A stretch of 64,000 nt of DNA, taken from contig NZ_MBQD01000011.1 in NCBI RefSeq assembly GCF_001693815.1, positions 343,561 through 407,560 of the forward strand, given 5' to 3'. Shown piece after piece: positions 16,555 through 30,794 of this stretch. The DNA comes from Tessaracoccus lapidicaptus (GTDB taxonomy: Bacteria; Actinomycetota; Actinomycetes; Propionibacteriales; Propionibacteriaceae). Under the pieces are notes generated by a model, which was not told the DNA's origin, did no database searches, and was given only the letters and a program-made list of their open reading frames with translations. The translations under genes were made by a program, and so were the position numbers. How positions within the stretch are numbered: position 1 is the stretch's first letter; each line of letters begins with the position of its first letter.

Positions 16555-17806
16555 TCTCCCGGCCGCGCAGGTACGTCGCCACCACCGGGTCCGGCAGGAG
16601 CCGGCCGTGGTAGGGGTTGTTGCGGCTGAGCGACGCCGACGCGTCGCGGTCCACCGTGCCCATCCGCTCGGGGTCCACCAGCACGAGGTTCGCCGGCTCT
16701 CCGACGGCGAGCGGTCGGCCGTGCCCAGCAAGCCGCGCGATCCGCGCGGGCGTGTGGCTCATCCGGTCCGCAACACCGGCCCAGTCCAGCCGGCCGGGCT
16801 TGACCATGGTCTCGATCACCACGGACAACGCCTGCTCAAGGCCCAGCATGCCGGGTCGGGCATCGACGAAGGCGTGGTCCTTGTCCTGGGGCGCGTGCGG
16901 GGCGTGGTCCGTGGCGACGGCGTCGATGGTGCCGTCGGCCAGCGCCGCGCGTAGCGCCTCGATGTGTTCCGAGGTGCGCAGCGGCGGGTTGACCTTGTAG
17001 ACGGTGTCGTAGTCGACGAGTTCCTCGGTGCCGAGGAGCAGGTGGTGCGGCGTGACCTCGGCGGTCACGTTGATGCCGCGTGCCTTGGCCCAACGGACCA
17101 CCTCGACGCCCTCCGCGGTGGTGATGTGACACACGTGCAGCCGCGACCCCGTCGCCTCGGCGAGCATGACATCGCGGGCGATGATCACCGACTCCGCGAC
17201 CGGCGGCCAGCCGCCCAGCCCGAGCCGGCCGGACAGTTCGCCCTCGTGGCAGCACGCGCCGGGGCCGGCGAGCGTGGCCTCCTGCGAGTGCTGGGCGATG
17301 ACGCCGTCGAACGGCCGCACCCACTCGAGCGCCTTGCGCATCAGCGACGCGTCCTGCACGCACATGCCGTCGTCGGAGAACATCGTGACGCCGGCGCGGG
17401 AGCGGTGCATGAGGCCGAGCTCGGCCAGCTCCTCGCCGCGCAGCCCCTTGGTGATGGCGCCGATGACCTGCACGTCGACGACCCCGGCCGCGAGGCCGAG
17501 GTCATGGATGTGCTCGGCCTTCTCCGCGGTGTCGGTGACCGGCTGCGTGTTGGCCATCGCCAGGACGGCCGTGAACCCGCCGCGGGCTGCGGCCCGCGCG
17601 CCGCTGGCGACGGTCTCGGCGTCCTCGCGGCCAGGCTCCCTCAGGTGGGTGTGGACGTCGACGAGCCCGGGCAGCGCCAGGAGCCCGGAGCAGTCGACGC
17701 GCTCGGCGCCCGAGGGCGCCTCGTCGACGAGGTGACCGTCGGCCACGTGCAGGTCCGTGGTGGCACCGTCGGGCAGGGACACCCCGCTGAGTACGTAGGC
17801 CGTCAT
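16538..17806 (-). CDS. pyrC: Dihydroorotase
   Basis: The 422-residue class I dihydroorotase makes dihydroorotate in de novo pyrimidine synthesis. The zinc motif is [10 protein letters not shown], with later A-T-D-H-A-P-H and the conserved N-T-Q-P near residue 90. The ATG at 17806 overlaps the pyrB stop as ATGA, so translation is coupled. It is the last gene of pyrR-pyrB-pyrC; the order matches mycobacterial pyr operons, though carA/carB do not follow here because the operon ends in a hairpin. Confidence 0.96.
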   Translation of the reverse strand: MTAYVLSGVSLPDGATTDLHVADGHLVDEAPSGAERVDCSGLLALPGLVDVHTHLREPGREDAETVASGARAAARGGFTAVLAMANTQPVTDTAEKAEHIHDLGLAAGVVDVQVIGAITKGLRGEELAELGLMHRSRAGVTMFSDDGMCVQDASLMRKALEWVRPFDGVIAQHSQEATLAGPGACCHEGELSGRLGLGGWPPVAESVIIARDVMLAEATGSRLHVCHITTAEGVEVVRWAKARGINVTAEVTPHHLLLGTEELVDYDTVYKVNPPLRTSEHIEALRAALADGTIDAVATDHAPHAPQDKDHAFVDARPGMLGLEQALSVVIETMVKPGRLDWAGVADRMSHTPARIARLAGHGRPLAVGEPANLVLVDPERMGTVDRDASASLSRNNPYHGRLLPDPVVATYLRGRETYRRA

Positions 17807-18735
17807 GACTGGTCCTCTCCGGCGAGCAGGTGGTAGAGCACGCTCATCCGCACCGCGACACCGGACGAGACCTGGTCGAGGATGATCGAGCGGGCGGCGT
17901 CGGCGGCGGCCGACGAGATCTCCAGTCCCCGGTTCATGGGGCCGGGGTGCGCGATGCACGCGCCGTCCTTGAGCAGCGCCAGGCGCCGCGGGGTGAGCCC
18001 GTAGCCGTCGATGTACTCGCGCTCGGACGGGAAGAACCCTCCCTGCATGCGCTCGCGCTGCACGCGCAGCATCATCGCGACGTCCACCTCCGCCAGCACC
18101 GAATCGAAGTCGTGCGTGACGTCGACGCCCCACGTCTCAACCCCGGGCGGCAGGAGCGTCGGCGGCGCCACGAGCACGACGGAGGCGCCGAGCTTGGCCA
18201 TCAGCAGCACGTTGCTGCGCACCACGCGTGAGTGCAGCAGGTCGCCGGTGATCGCGACGCGCTTGCCGGAGATGTCGCCCAGGTCGTGGCGGGCGAGGTG
18301 CCGCCGGATGGCGTGGGCGTCCAGCAGCGCCTGCGTGGGGTGCTCGTGCATGCCGTCGCCCGCGTTGACCATCGACGCCCGCACCCAGCCGGCGGCCTGC
18401 CGCACCGCGCCGGACCCCGCGTGGCGCATGATGATCGCGTCGACCCCCATGGCGTCCAGCGTCAGGAGCGTGTCGCGCATCGACTCGCCCTTCGACACCG
18501 ACGACCCCTTCGCCGACACGTTGATGGCGTCCGCCGAGAGCCACTTCGCGGCCAGCTCGAACGACGACCGCGTCCGCGTCGAGTCCTCGAAGAACAGGTT
18601 GACGACCGTGCGGCCGCGCAGGGCAGGCAGCTTCTTCACCGGCCGCGACTGCACGTCGTGCATCTCCTCGGCCAGGTCCAGGATGGAGCGGATCTCGTCG
18701 ACGCTGAGATCCGCGATGCTGAGGAGGTGCTTCAC
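17803..18735 (-). CDS. pyrB: Aspartate carbamoyltransferase catalytic subunit
   Basis: The 310-residue enzyme joins carbamoyl phosphate and aspartate. The carbamoyl-phosphate motif S-T-R-T-R-S-S-F-E and the H-P-T-Q-A-L-L-D motif are intact, as is H-P-G-P-M-N-R-G near the C-terminus. No regulatory pyrI is present. It overlaps pyrR and pyrC by 4 bases on each side. Confidence 0.97.
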   Translation of the reverse strand: MKHLLSIADLSVDEIRSILDLAEEMHDVQSRPVKKLPALRGRTVVNLFFEDSTRTRSSFELAAKWLSADAINVSAKGSSVSKGESMRDTLLTLDAMGVDAIIMRHAGSGAVRQAAGWVRASMVNAGDGMHEHPTQALLDAHAIRRHLARHDLGDISGKRVAITGDLLHSRVVRSNVLLMAKLGASVVLVAPPTLLPPGVETWGVDVTHDFDSVLAEVDVAMMLRVQRERMQGGFFPSEREYIDGYGLTPRRLALLKDGACIAHPGPMNRGLEISSAAADAARSIILDQVSSGVAVRMSVLYHLLAGEDQS

Positions 18736-19271
18736 CGGCCGGTCCGTTCGATCGTGACGAGGTCCTCGCCGTCGGTCTCGCGTACCGCGACGCGGACGCG
18801 CTCGTCGCGGGCCGTCGGCAGCTGCCTGCCGACGACGTCCGCCTGGATGGGCAGTTCCCGCAGCCCGCGGTCGATCAGGGCGGCGAGCTGGATGGCGCGC
18901 GGCCGACCCAGGTCGGCCAGCGCGTGCAGCGCGGCCTGCACCGTGCGGCCCGAGTAGAGGACGTCGTCGACCAGCACGACGACGGCGTCGTCGATCGAGC
19001 GGGGGAGCACCGTGCGGCCGACGGGGCGGGTGGGGTTGGCGCGCAGATCGTCGCGGTACATCGTGATGTCCAGCCGTCCGACGGCCAGCTCGTGCCCCTG
19101 CTCGGCCGCGATCCGCGCGATCCGGTCAGCGAGCGGGGCGCCGCGGGTGAGGATGCCAAGGAGCACCACCCCCTCCGACCCCTGGTTCCGCTCAAGGATC
19201 TCGTGGGTCATCCGGGTCAACGTCCACGCCATCTCGTCGGCGGTGAGCACCGTCCGTGGGGCCTGTTCCAT
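18732..19271 (-). CDS. pyrR: PyrR pyrimidine operon regulator / uracil phosphoribosyltransferase
   Basis: The 179-residue bifunctional protein has the phosphoribosyltransferase loop [13 protein letters not shown]. In the PyrR family it binds UMP/UTP and then an RNA hairpin to lower pyr expression. The ATG at 19271 has GGGAGG immediately upstream. That sequence can pair with an upstream CCTCC (see 19276-19293), which fits the translation-initiation control reported for mycobacterial PyrR. First gene of the operon; its stop overlaps pyrB. Confidence 0.95.
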   Translation of the reverse strand: MEQAPRTVLTADEMAWTLTRMTHEILERNQGSEGVVLLGILTRGAPLADRIARIAAEQGHELAVGRLDITMYRDDLRANPTRPVGRTVLPRSIDDAVVVLVDDVLYSGRTVQAALHALADLGRPRAIQLAALIDRGLRELPIQADVVGRQLPTARDERVRVAVRETDGEDLVTIERTGR

Positions 19272-19275
19272 CGCA

Positions 19276-19293
19276 CCTCCCGTGGGTCGGAGG
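19276..19293 (-). promoter_or_regulatory. Hairpin that can hide the pyrR ribosome-binding site
   Basis: On the transcript, CCTCC is followed by an 8-base loop (GACCCACG) and GGAGG, the ribosome-binding site of pyrR, 4 bases before the ATG. Stabilising this stem would block translation. It is a candidate PyrR target by analogy with mycobacterial pyr leaders. Confidence 0.5.
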
Positions 19294-19367
19294 CAATCTA
19301 CCGCACCCTGCCGGATCGGCCGCGGGACGTCTGCCCTACGGCCGTCTCGTCGGTTACGCTTGCCCGC

Positions 19368-19568
19368 ATGAATCTGCTCCCTCTCGAGGTCCTGCCCGGC
19401 TGGCCCCAGCCGGAGCCCGTGTCGGACCTGACGCTCGTCATGCTGACCATCGTGGGCCCGCTGGCGCTGGGCGCGGTCATCGCGCTGCTGGCGTTCGGCC
19501 CGAAGCTGGCGCGCCGCCAGCGCGACGAGGCCCGGGGCACCGACGTGGAGCGGGTGCACCGGGCCTGA
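19368..19568 (+). CDS. Small single-span membrane protein
   Basis: 66 residues: a short N-terminal segment, one hydrophobic span (about 20-44, L-T-L-V-M-L-T-I-V-G-P-L-A-L-G), then a basic tail (K-L-A-R-R-Q-R). There is no ribosome-binding site, but TACGCT (19355-19360) ends 7 bases before the ATG, suggesting a leaderless message divergent from pyrR. No family is recognised. Confidence 0.6.
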   Translation: MNLLPLEVLPGWPQPEPVSDLTLVMLTIVGPLALGAVIALLAFGPKLARRQRDEARGTDVERVHRA

Positions 19569-19575
19569 GCGCAGG

Positions 19576-24416
<4,841 letters not shown>

Positions 24417-24424
24417 TTGCCCCC

Positions 24425-24874
24425 ATGCGTGTCCACATTGCCACCGACCATGCGGCCTTCGAGCTGAAGAACCACCTCGTCGACCGCCTCCGCGCCGCCG
24501 GCTACGACGTCGTCGACCACGGCGCCCACACGTACGAGGCGCTTGACGACTACCCGCCGCTGATCATCCCCTGCGCGGAGGCCGTGGCCGGCGAACCCGG
24601 GGCGCTCGGCATCGTCCTGGGCGGCTCCGGCAACGGCGAGCAGATCGCCGCGAACAAGGTGCGCGGCATCCGCGCCGCCCTGGCCTACAAGCCGGAGTTG
24701 GCCGAGCTCGCGCGCCAGCACAACGACGCCAACATCGTGGCCCTCGGCGGCCGGATGCAGTCGTTCGACGAGGCCTACGCCATCGTCGAGACGTTCCTCA
24801 CGACACCCTTCTCCGGCGACGAGCGGCACCAGCGCCGCATCGACCAACTCGCCGCGTACGAGGCGCGGGCTTAG
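24425..24874 (+). CDS. rpiB: Ribose-5-phosphate isomerase B
   Basis: The 149-residue enzyme interconverts ribose 5-phosphate and ribulose 5-phosphate. It opens R-V-H-I-A-T-D-H-A-A-F-E-L-K and has the G-G-S-G-N-G-E anion-binding loop; this fits the actinobacterial RpiB class that lacks the usual active-site cysteine (L-G-G-S-G-N-G where others have C-G-T-G). Rv2465c-Rv2464c in mycobacteria has the same rpiB-nei neighbour pair. Confidence 0.95.
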   Translation: MRVHIATDHAAFELKNHLVDRLRAAGYDVVDHGAHTYEALDDYPPLIIPCAEAVAGEPGALGIVLGGSGNGEQIAANKVRGIRAALAYKPELAELARQHNDANIVALGGRMQSFDEAYAIVETFLTTPFSGDERHQRRIDQLAAYEARA

Positions 24875-25017
24875 TTCCTCCCGGGCGCGGCGGGCGGGCG
24901 CCGCTCGTCGCGCGGCGCGGTGCGCCGGGGGAGCAGCCGGGCGCGGATGGCGCGTGCCCGGTCCACGAGGCCGGACACCCCGTCGCGGCCGAACTCCCGC
25001 GGATGCTCCTCAGTCAT
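24871..25017 (-). CDS. Possible 48-residue basic protein
   Basis: An ORF on the minus strand between rpiB and nei1 begins M-T-E-E-H-P-R-E-F-G-R-D-G-V and contains R-A-R-A-I-R-A-R-L-L-P-R-R; its stop overlaps that of rpiB. It is strongly basic and probably disordered in its C-terminal half. No family is recognised. It fills an otherwise empty 176-base gap and may be spurious. Confidence 0.35.
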   Translation of the reverse strand: MTEEHPREFGRDGVSGLVDRARAIRARLLPRRTAPRDERRPPAAPGRN

Positions 25018-25050
25018 GAGGGCATGGTAGCCCCGGGCTAGTCTGGGGCG

Positions 25051-25869
25051 ATGCCCGAGGGTCACATCATCCATCGCCTCGCCGACGCCCTGACGGGGAC
25101 CTTCGGCGGTCGCCCGGTCTCGGTCACGTCCCCGCAGGGGCGCTTCGACGCCGCCCCACTCGACGGCGCCGTCCTCGAACGGGGCGAGGCCGTCGGCAAG
25201 CACCTCTTCGTCGACTTCGCCACCGGTGACGTCGTGCACATCCACCTCGGCCTCATCGGGAAGCTCCAGCTCGAGCCGTTGGCCCCTCCCCGGGGGCAGG
25301 TGCGGCTGCGGATCCATGACGGGATCACCTCCGCCGACCTGCGCGGGCCCCAGTGGTGCCGCACCATCACCCCCGACGAGCGCGACGCCGTCGTCGCGGC
25401 CAGCGGCCCCGACCCGCTTCGCCCCGACGCCGATCCCGCGAAGGGATTCGCCCGCCTGCGCCGCTCGTCGAAGTCGCTCGCGGCCCTCCTCATGGACCAG
25501 CGGGTGGCCGCGGGCGTGGGCAACATCTTCCGGGCGGAGGTGCTGTACCGGCACCGCCTCAACCCCGACGTCCCCGGCAACCGTGTCGACCAGCGCACCT
25601 GGGACCTCATCTGGACGGACCTGGTGGGCCTCATGGCGTACGCGGTGGAGCACGGCCGCATCGACACCGTCCGTGTCGAGCACGGCCCCGAGGCCCAGGG
25701 CCGGGACGCGCGGGTCGACCGCCACGGCGGCGAGGTGTACGTCTACCGCCGGGCCGGTCAGCCGTGCCTGGTGTGCGGCACCGCGGTGCGGACCCGCGTG
25801 GTCGAGGGACGCAACCTCTACTGGTGTCCTCGGTGCCAACGCCGGTCGCGGGCCGCCGCGCAGGTCTAG
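25051..25869 (+). CDS. nei1: Nei1-type DNA glycosylase (Fpg/Nei family)
   Basis: The 272-residue oxidised-base glycosylase/AP lyase opens M-P-E-G-H-I-I-H-R, the signature of the mycobacterial Rv2464c group, with H-L-G-L-I-G-K-L in the middle, V-G-N-I-F-R-A-E in the helix-two-turn-helix and a zinc finger C-L-V-C...W-C-P-R-C. TAGTCT ends 6 bases before the ATG and there is no ribosome-binding site, suggesting a leaderless transcript. It is the second family member in the window; sequence signatures differ from nei2. Confidence 0.9.
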   Translation: MPEGHIIHRLADALTGTFGGRPVSVTSPQGRFDAAPLDGAVLERGEAVGKHLFVDFATGDVVHIHLGLIGKLQLEPLAPPRGQVRLRIHDGITSADLRGPQWCRTITPDERDAVVAASGPDPLRPDADPAKGFARLRRSSKSLAALLMDQRVAAGVGNIFRAEVLYRHRLNPDVPGNRVDQRTWDLIWTDLVGLMAYAVEHGRIDTVRVEHGPEAQGRDARVDRHGGEVYVYRRAGQPCLVCGTAVRTRVVEGRNLYWCPRCQRRSRAAAQV

Positions 25870-25879
25870 GCTCGTCCGC

Positions 25880-26596
25880 ATGGAGTGGGGCGCGTACACC
25901 GCGGTGCTGTTCGATCTCGACGGGGTGCTCACCCCGACCGCCGAGGTCCATATGAAGGCGTGGAGCGAGATGTTCAACGGCTACCTCGCCGGCCTGCCCG
26001 GGCAGGAGCCGTACGGCGACGCGGACTACTTCGCCTACGTCGACGGCAAGCCCCGCTACGACGGCGTCCGCGACTTCCTGGCCTCGCGCGGCATCCTCCT
26101 GCCGGAGGGCGCACCCGACGACGACCCGGGCCTCGAGACGGTCTGCGGTCTCGGGAACCGCAAGAACGCCACCTTCACCCACATCGTCGCCCGCGACGGG
26201 GTGACCCCCTACGCGGGGTCCGTGGCGCTCGTCGAGCAGCTGGCGGCCGACGGCCACCGGCTCGCCGTCGTGTCCTCCTCGCGCAACGCCCGGCCGGTGC
26301 TCGAGGCCGCCGGGCTGGCCGGCCACTTCCCCGTCGTCGTCGACGGGGTGCTCGCGAAGGCCGAGGGGCTGGCCGGCAAGCCCGCCCCCGACACGTTCCT
26401 CCGCGCCGCCCAGCTGCTGGGCGCGCCGCCGGCGCAGGCGGTCGTGGTCGAGGACGCCATCTCGGGCGTCGCCGCGGGCGCGGCGGGGGGCTTCGGGCTG
26501 GTGATCGGGGTTGACCGGGGCGTGGGGGCCGAGGCGCTGCGCATCGCCGGCGCCCACGTCGTCGTGTCCGACCTGGCGGAGGTGGCGGCGCGATGA
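25880..26596 (+). CDS. pgmB: Beta-phosphoglucomutase-type HAD enzyme
   Basis: The 238-residue HAD phosphatase-fold mutase would convert beta-glucose 1-phosphate to glucose 6-phosphate. The catalytic motif is F-D-L-D-G-V-L-T-P-T (nucleophile D12, acid/base D14), with V-S-S-S-R-N, G-K-P-A-P-D and V-V-E-D-A-I-S-G-V later. TAGGCT ends 7 bases before the ATG (leaderless-like). It overlaps the GH65 gene as ATGA, the standard pairing in which the phosphorylase supplies beta-glucose 1-phosphate. Confidence 0.93.
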   Translation: MEWGAYTAVLFDLDGVLTPTAEVHMKAWSEMFNGYLAGLPGQEPYGDADYFAYVDGKPRYDGVRDFLASRGILLPEGAPDDDPGLETVCGLGNRKNATFTHIVARDGVTPYAGSVALVEQLAADGHRLAVVSSSRNARPVLEAAGLAGHFPVVVDGVLAKAEGLAGKPAPDTFLRAAQLLGAPPAQAVVVEDAISGVAAGAAGGFGLVIGVDRGVGAEALRIAGAHVVVSDLAEVAAR

Positions 26597-29112
26597 TCCG
26601 CGACATCACGGGCGACCCCATGGACCGGGACCGCTTCCCGGTCGACACCTGGCGGCTCGTCGAGACCGAGCCGGGCGAGGACCACGGCCTCACCGAGACC
26701 CTCTTCGCGGTCGCGAACGGCCACATCGGGATCCGCGGCACGACGGAGGAGGGCCGGCCGAGCCACTCGCCGGGCACCTTCGTCAACGGCTTCCACGAGA
26801 CGTGGCCGATCAAGCACGCCGAGGAGGCCTACGGCTTCGCCCGGACCGGACAGACGATCGTCAACGTCCCCGACACCACGCTGCTCAAGGTCTACGTCGA
26901 CGACGAACCCTTCGTGATCTCCGTGGCCGACCTACAGTCCTACGAGCGCGCCGTCGACTTCCGCCGCGGCCGCCTCACCCGCTCGCTGGTGTGGCGCACG
27001 CCGGCCGGGAAGCGCGTTCGGATCCGGTCCTCGCGCATGGTCTCCTTCACCGACCGCCACGTCGTGCTCCACGAGCTGGAGGTGACGGTGCTCTCGGGCG
27101 GCGGGGCACCCGTCGTGGTCAACTCCCTCATCGTCAACAGGCAGGACGGCTACACCGACTATCGGCGGCCGGCAGCGGCCGGCGAGGGCTGGGACCCGCG
27201 CCGCTCGTCGGCGTTCAACGGCCGCGTGCTGCTGCCCCAGCTGCACTGGGAGCACGACCCCCGCATGGTGCTGACCTACCAGACCGCACGCTCGGGCATG
27301 ACGCTGGCGGTGGGAGCCGACCACGCCGTCGAGACCGACAATCCCGTCGAGATCCTGTCGTCGACGCAGGAGGACATCGGCAAGTACGTCTTCCGCGTCG
27401 AGGCGGCGGAAGGCGTCCCCATCACGGTGCGCAAGGCGGTGGCCATCCACACCTCCCGGGGCGTGCCGGCCGAGGAGCTGTCCGACCGGTGCCGCCGGAC
27501 GCTGGACCGCGTCCGCGACAAGGGATTCGAGTACTACCACGCCGAGCAGGAGGCCTGGCTGGACACCTTCTGGCGGGACTCCGACGTCGTCATCGACGGC
27601 GACCCCGCCGTCCAGCAGGCGGTCCGGTGGTGCCTGTTCCAGTTGGCGCAGGCCGCCGCCCGCAGCGACCAACTGGGAATCGCCGCCAAGGGCGTGACGG
27701 GCTCCGGCTACGAGGGCCAGTACTTCTGGGACACCGAGATCTACGTGGTGCCGTTCCTCATCTACACCTCGCCGCGGGTGGCGCGCAACGTCCTGCGGTT
27801 CCGGGTCAACCTCCTGCCCCGGGCACGGGAGCGGGCGGCCGTGCTGTCCCAGAGGGGCGCCCTGTTCCCGTGGCGGACCATCAGCGGTGAGGAGGCCTCG
27901 GCGTACTACGCCGCCGGCACCGCGCAGTACCACATCGACGCGGACGTGGCCTACGCCTTCGCCAAGTACGGCGACCTGACGGGCGACACCGGGTTCATGC
28001 ACCGCGACGGCGTCGAGGTGCTGATCGAGACCGCCCGCATGTGGGCCGACCTCGGGTTCTGGCGACAGGACGCCGACGGCACGGACCAGTTCCACATCCA
28101 CGGCGTGACCGGCCCCGACGAGTACACCACCGTCGTCAACAACAACATGTTCACCAACGTCATGGCCCGGGCCAACCTGCGGGCCGCGGCGACGCTGGTG
28201 CGCGAGATGGCCACGGCAGATGCGGAGGTCTACCGCAGGCTCGCCGCGCGGCTGAATCTCGACCCGGCCGAGGTCGACGAGTGGGAGGCCTGCGCCGACG
28301 GGATGGTCGTCCTGTTCGACGAGACCTTCGGCATCCACCCGCAGGACGCCCAGTTCCTCGCCTCCGAGCTGTGGGACCTCGAGAACACCCCGGATGAGAA
28401 CCGGCCCCTGCTGCTCCACTACCACCCGCTGGTCATCTACCGCTTCCAGGTGCTCAAGCAGGCCGACGTCGTGCTGGCGCTCTTCCTGCAGGGCGACCAG
28501 TTCACCCCGGCGCAGAAGCGCGCCGACTTCGAGTACTACGACCCGATCACCACGGGCGACTCCACCCTGTCGGGCGTGGTGCAGTCCGTGGTCGCCGCCG
28601 AGGTGGGCTACCAGGACATGGCCATGCGCTACTTCCTGTCGGGCCTGTTCGTGGACCTGGCCGACCTGCACGGAAACGCGCGCGACGGTGTGCACATCGC
28701 CTCGACGGGCGGCGTCTGGACGGCTCTGGTCTACGGGTTCGGCGGCCTGCGCGACCACGGGGGGCGTATCACGTTCGATCCCCGGCTGCCGGACCAGTGG
28801 GACAGCCTCCGGTTCCCCCTGCAGATCCGCGGCTCCCGGGTCAGGGTCCATCTGGAGCGCACCGCCATCACGTTCGAGATCGAAGTCGGCGAGCCGGTGG
28901 CCGTGAGCGTGCGCGGTCAGGACGTGACGGTGGAGCCCGGCACACCACTGCGGGTGCCGTTGGACGGGCAAGGCCCCAGGCTCGCCTCCTTGCACGGCCG
29001 GCATCCGGTGCTGGGCGCCAACCGGGAGGACGGGTCGATCGTGCGGGCCGTGGTTCCCGGCGCGCAGGCCCAGGATCCGGACGGCCCGACAGTGCTGGGA
29101 GGACCGCTCTGA
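26593..29112 (+). CDS. GH65 disaccharide phosphorylase
   Basis: The 839-residue inverting phosphorylase splits an alpha-glucosyl disaccharide (maltose, trehalose, kojibiose or nigerose) with phosphate. An N-terminal beta-sandwich (about 1-290), linker, and (alpha/alpha)6 barrel are followed by a small C-terminal beta sheet. The general acid is E510 in G-P-D-E-Y, and W-D-T-E-I-Y marks the start of the barrel signature. It is translationally coupled to pgmB upstream and overlaps the next unknown gene by one base. No signal peptide. The specific disaccharide cannot be told from sequence alone; maltose or trehalose is most common in such loci. Confidence 0.92.
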   Translation: MIRDITGDPMDRDRFPVDTWRLVETEPGEDHGLTETLFAVANGHIGIRGTTEEGRPSHSPGTFVNGFHETWPIKHAEEAYGFARTGQTIVNVPDTTLLKVYVDDEPFVISVADLQSYERAVDFRRGRLTRSLVWRTPAGKRVRIRSSRMVSFTDRHVVLHELEVTVLSGGGAPVVVNSLIVNRQDGYTDYRRPAAAGEGWDPRRSSAFNGRVLLPQLHWEHDPRMVLTYQTARSGMTLAVGADHAVETDNPVEILSSTQEDIGKYVFRVEAAEGVPITVRKAVAIHTSRGVPAEELSDRCRRTLDRVRDKGFEYYHAEQEAWLDTFWRDSDVVIDGDPAVQQAVRWCLFQLAQAAARSDQLGIAAKGVTGSGYEGQYFWDTEIYVVPFLIYTSPRVARNVLRFRVNLLPRARERAAVLSQRGALFPWRTISGEEASAYYAAGTAQYHIDADVAYAFAKYGDLTGDTGFMHRDGVEVLIETARMWADLGFWRQDADGTDQFHIHGVTGPDEYTTVVNNNMFTNVMARANLRAAATLVREMATADAEVYRRLAARLNLDPAEVDEWEACADGMVVLFDETFGIHPQDAQFLASELWDLENTPDENRPLLLHYHPLVIYRFQVLKQADVVLALFLQGDQFTPAQKRADFEYYDPITTGDSTLSGVVQSVVAAEVGYQDMAMRYFLSGLFVDLADLHGNARDGVHIASTGGVWTALVYGFGGLRDHGGRITFDPRLPDQWDSLRFPLQIRGSRVRVHLERTAITFEIEVGEPVAVSVRGQDVTVEPGTPLRVPLDGQGPRLASLHGRHPVLGANREDGSIVRAVVPGAQAQDPDGPTVLGGPL

Positions 29113-30404
29113 TGGTGACCGAACTCACCGGGGCCGTCCAGGAAACGTTCGAGTCGCGCCCGACGGCGCGGGGCTTCGAGCTGTGGGGCGAGGGGCGCCT
29201 GCGCCGACTCACCGTCGAGTTCGGCGAGGGCTGGGGCCACCCCCGGCCTGCCGAGGACGTCGCGGGGGTCGACGTCGACCACGAGGCCGGCGTCGTCGCC
29301 CGGGTGCGGGTGCGCTCCGGGCAGCGCGTGCGCCTGGAGGTGTCGCTGGAGTCGGTGACCGAGGACATCGTCGCGGTGCCGGCGCCCGTGCTGCGGGTCG
29401 AGGGTCCGCGGGAGCCCGTGTCGTGGCTGGCGGGTGCGTCTGGCGAGATCGTCCTGCCGGCGCCGGACGGCCCGGGCATGCTGACGCAGCGCCGCGGCCT
29501 GTGTGCCCCGGGCGAGGGCCTCGGCGAGGCCGTCCTGTTCGAGGACCCCGCGCTGCTGCGCCCGCGACAGCTGGTGTCGGCCGCCTGGACGTACGAGGCC
29601 ATGACGGGCGAGGAGCTGGAGGTGCCGGTCGAGCAGACCTGGCTGCCGTGGGTGCGGCATGTCCCGGTGGGCGACGCCGTCGAGTTCAGCGTCCCGGACG
29701 GCACCGTCACGGTCGAAGAGGGGGCCGACCTGGCCGAGGCGGAGGGGGAGTTCATGGTCACCCCGAGGCCAGGGCTCGAGCGCGTCGGGGTGTGGGGGCC
29801 CGGCGGCCGGACCGAGGTCGAGGTCGGCGCGTTCCGCGACGTGGCGGTCCTCCGCGGTGAGCTGATGGCCGGTGGCCCGCGCACCGACGTCTGGGCCTAC
29901 GTCGCCGTGCGGCACATGCTCGACTCCTGGACGTCGGAGGATCTGCTCGACGCGGTCGACCGCGTCATCGGCGACTACCAGGACCGCCCCACCGCGTGGG
30001 CCGCGTGCACCGCGATCCTCGCCCACCGGCTCGGTCTGCCGGTCGAGAGGGAGGCGTCGGCCGCCGCCGCCGCGGTCCTGGCGCGCCCGACGCGCCTCGA
30101 CGGCATCCTGCTCGCGCTGCACGGCCTGACGCCGGTCGATGTCGCGGGCGGCGGGTGGCCCATCGGGGACTTCGACGAGGTGGGCCGCTCGGCGTTCACG
30201 GCGATCGGCTTCGGGCGGATCAGCACCGACGACCGCCCGCTGAGGGGCAGCGACGTGGCGCTCGCCAAGCTGTACGCGGCGGGACTGGGGGAGTCGGAGC
30301 GCGGCATCCGGCTGGCCGCCTACGCGCAGGCCGCCGAGAACCGGCTCCTGTGCCTGCTGTCGGCGGCGCCGAACCCGGTCGACGTCGCCTGGTTGTCGAT
30401 CTGA
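29112..30404 (+). CDS. Uncharacterised 430-residue protein coupled to the GH65 gene
   Basis: I do not recognise this family. The ATG at 29112 shares its A with the GH65 stop (TGATG), so it is translated with the phosphorylase. The first 265 or so residues are Gly/Val/Glu-rich and look like beta structure (repeated short hydrophobic strands; W-L-P-W-V-R-H-V-P in the middle). Residues about 275-425 look alpha-helical (D-V-W-A-Y-V-A-V-R-H-M-L, A-W-A-A-C-T-A-I-L-A-H-R-L). There is no signal peptide or membrane span. A role in regulation or assembly of the phosphorylase or in a linked sugar step is possible but not shown. Confidence 0.8.
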   Translation: MVTELTGAVQETFESRPTARGFELWGEGRLRRLTVEFGEGWGHPRPAEDVAGVDVDHEAGVVARVRVRSGQRVRLEVSLESVTEDIVAVPAPVLRVEGPREPVSWLAGASGEIVLPAPDGPGMLTQRRGLCAPGEGLGEAVLFEDPALLRPRQLVSAAWTYEAMTGEELEVPVEQTWLPWVRHVPVGDAVEFSVPDGTVTVEEGADLAEAEGEFMVTPRPGLERVGVWGPGGRTEVEVGAFRDVAVLRGELMAGGPRTDVWAYVAVRHMLDSWTSEDLLDAVDRVIGDYQDRPTAWAACTAILAHRLGLPVEREASAAAAAVLARPTRLDGILLALHGLTPVDVAGGGWPIGDFDEVGRSAFTAIGFGRISTDDRPLRGSDVALAKLYAAGLGESERGIRLAAYAQAAENRLLCLLSAAPNPVDVAWLSI

Positions 30405-30407
30405 GGG

Positions 30408-30758
30408 TCAGTCCTCGAGCGCGGCGAGCTGGTCCTCGAGGTTGAAGACTTCCTGCAGCAGCACGAAGCCCTCGTCGGGGGCGACGTCGAGGTCGACGAA
30501 GAACTCGCCCATCTCGGCCTGCCAGCGCGCGTTGACCTCCGTCGCCGCCATCGCGGCCTGGGCCGCGGCGAGGTCGTCGGACTCGACGTAGCCGATGAGC
30601 AGACCGTCGGGGCGCATGAACAGCGAGTAGTTGTGCCAGCCGGAGGCCTTGAGCGCGCGGAGCATGTCCGGCCAGACGGCCGCGTGGCGCTCCTTGTACT
30701 CCTCGATGCGGTCCGGCTTGACCTGGAGCTCGAAGCAGTAGCGGCGGCGCTGGGACAT
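30408..30758 (-). CDS. rhaM: L-rhamnose mutarotase
   Basis: The 116-residue RhaM/RhaU family enzyme interconverts alpha- and beta-L-rhamnose before isomerisation. The family signature is visible: Y-K-E-R-H-A-A-V-W-P-D-M, G-W-H-N-Y-S-L-F and Y-V-E-S-D-D. Other rhamnose genes are not in the window, so it stands alone and may serve another deoxysugar. It converges with the preceding gene with 3 bases between the stops. Confidence 0.9.
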   Translation of the reverse strand: MSQRRRYCFELQVKPDRIEEYKERHAAVWPDMLRALKASGWHNYSLFMRPDGLLIGYVESDDLAAAQAAMAATEVNARWQAEMGEFFVDLDVAPDEGFVLLQEVFNLEDQLAALED

Positions 30759-30794
30759 GGGGGGCCTTTCGTGTCTGGACGCGTCGGTGCGTGG

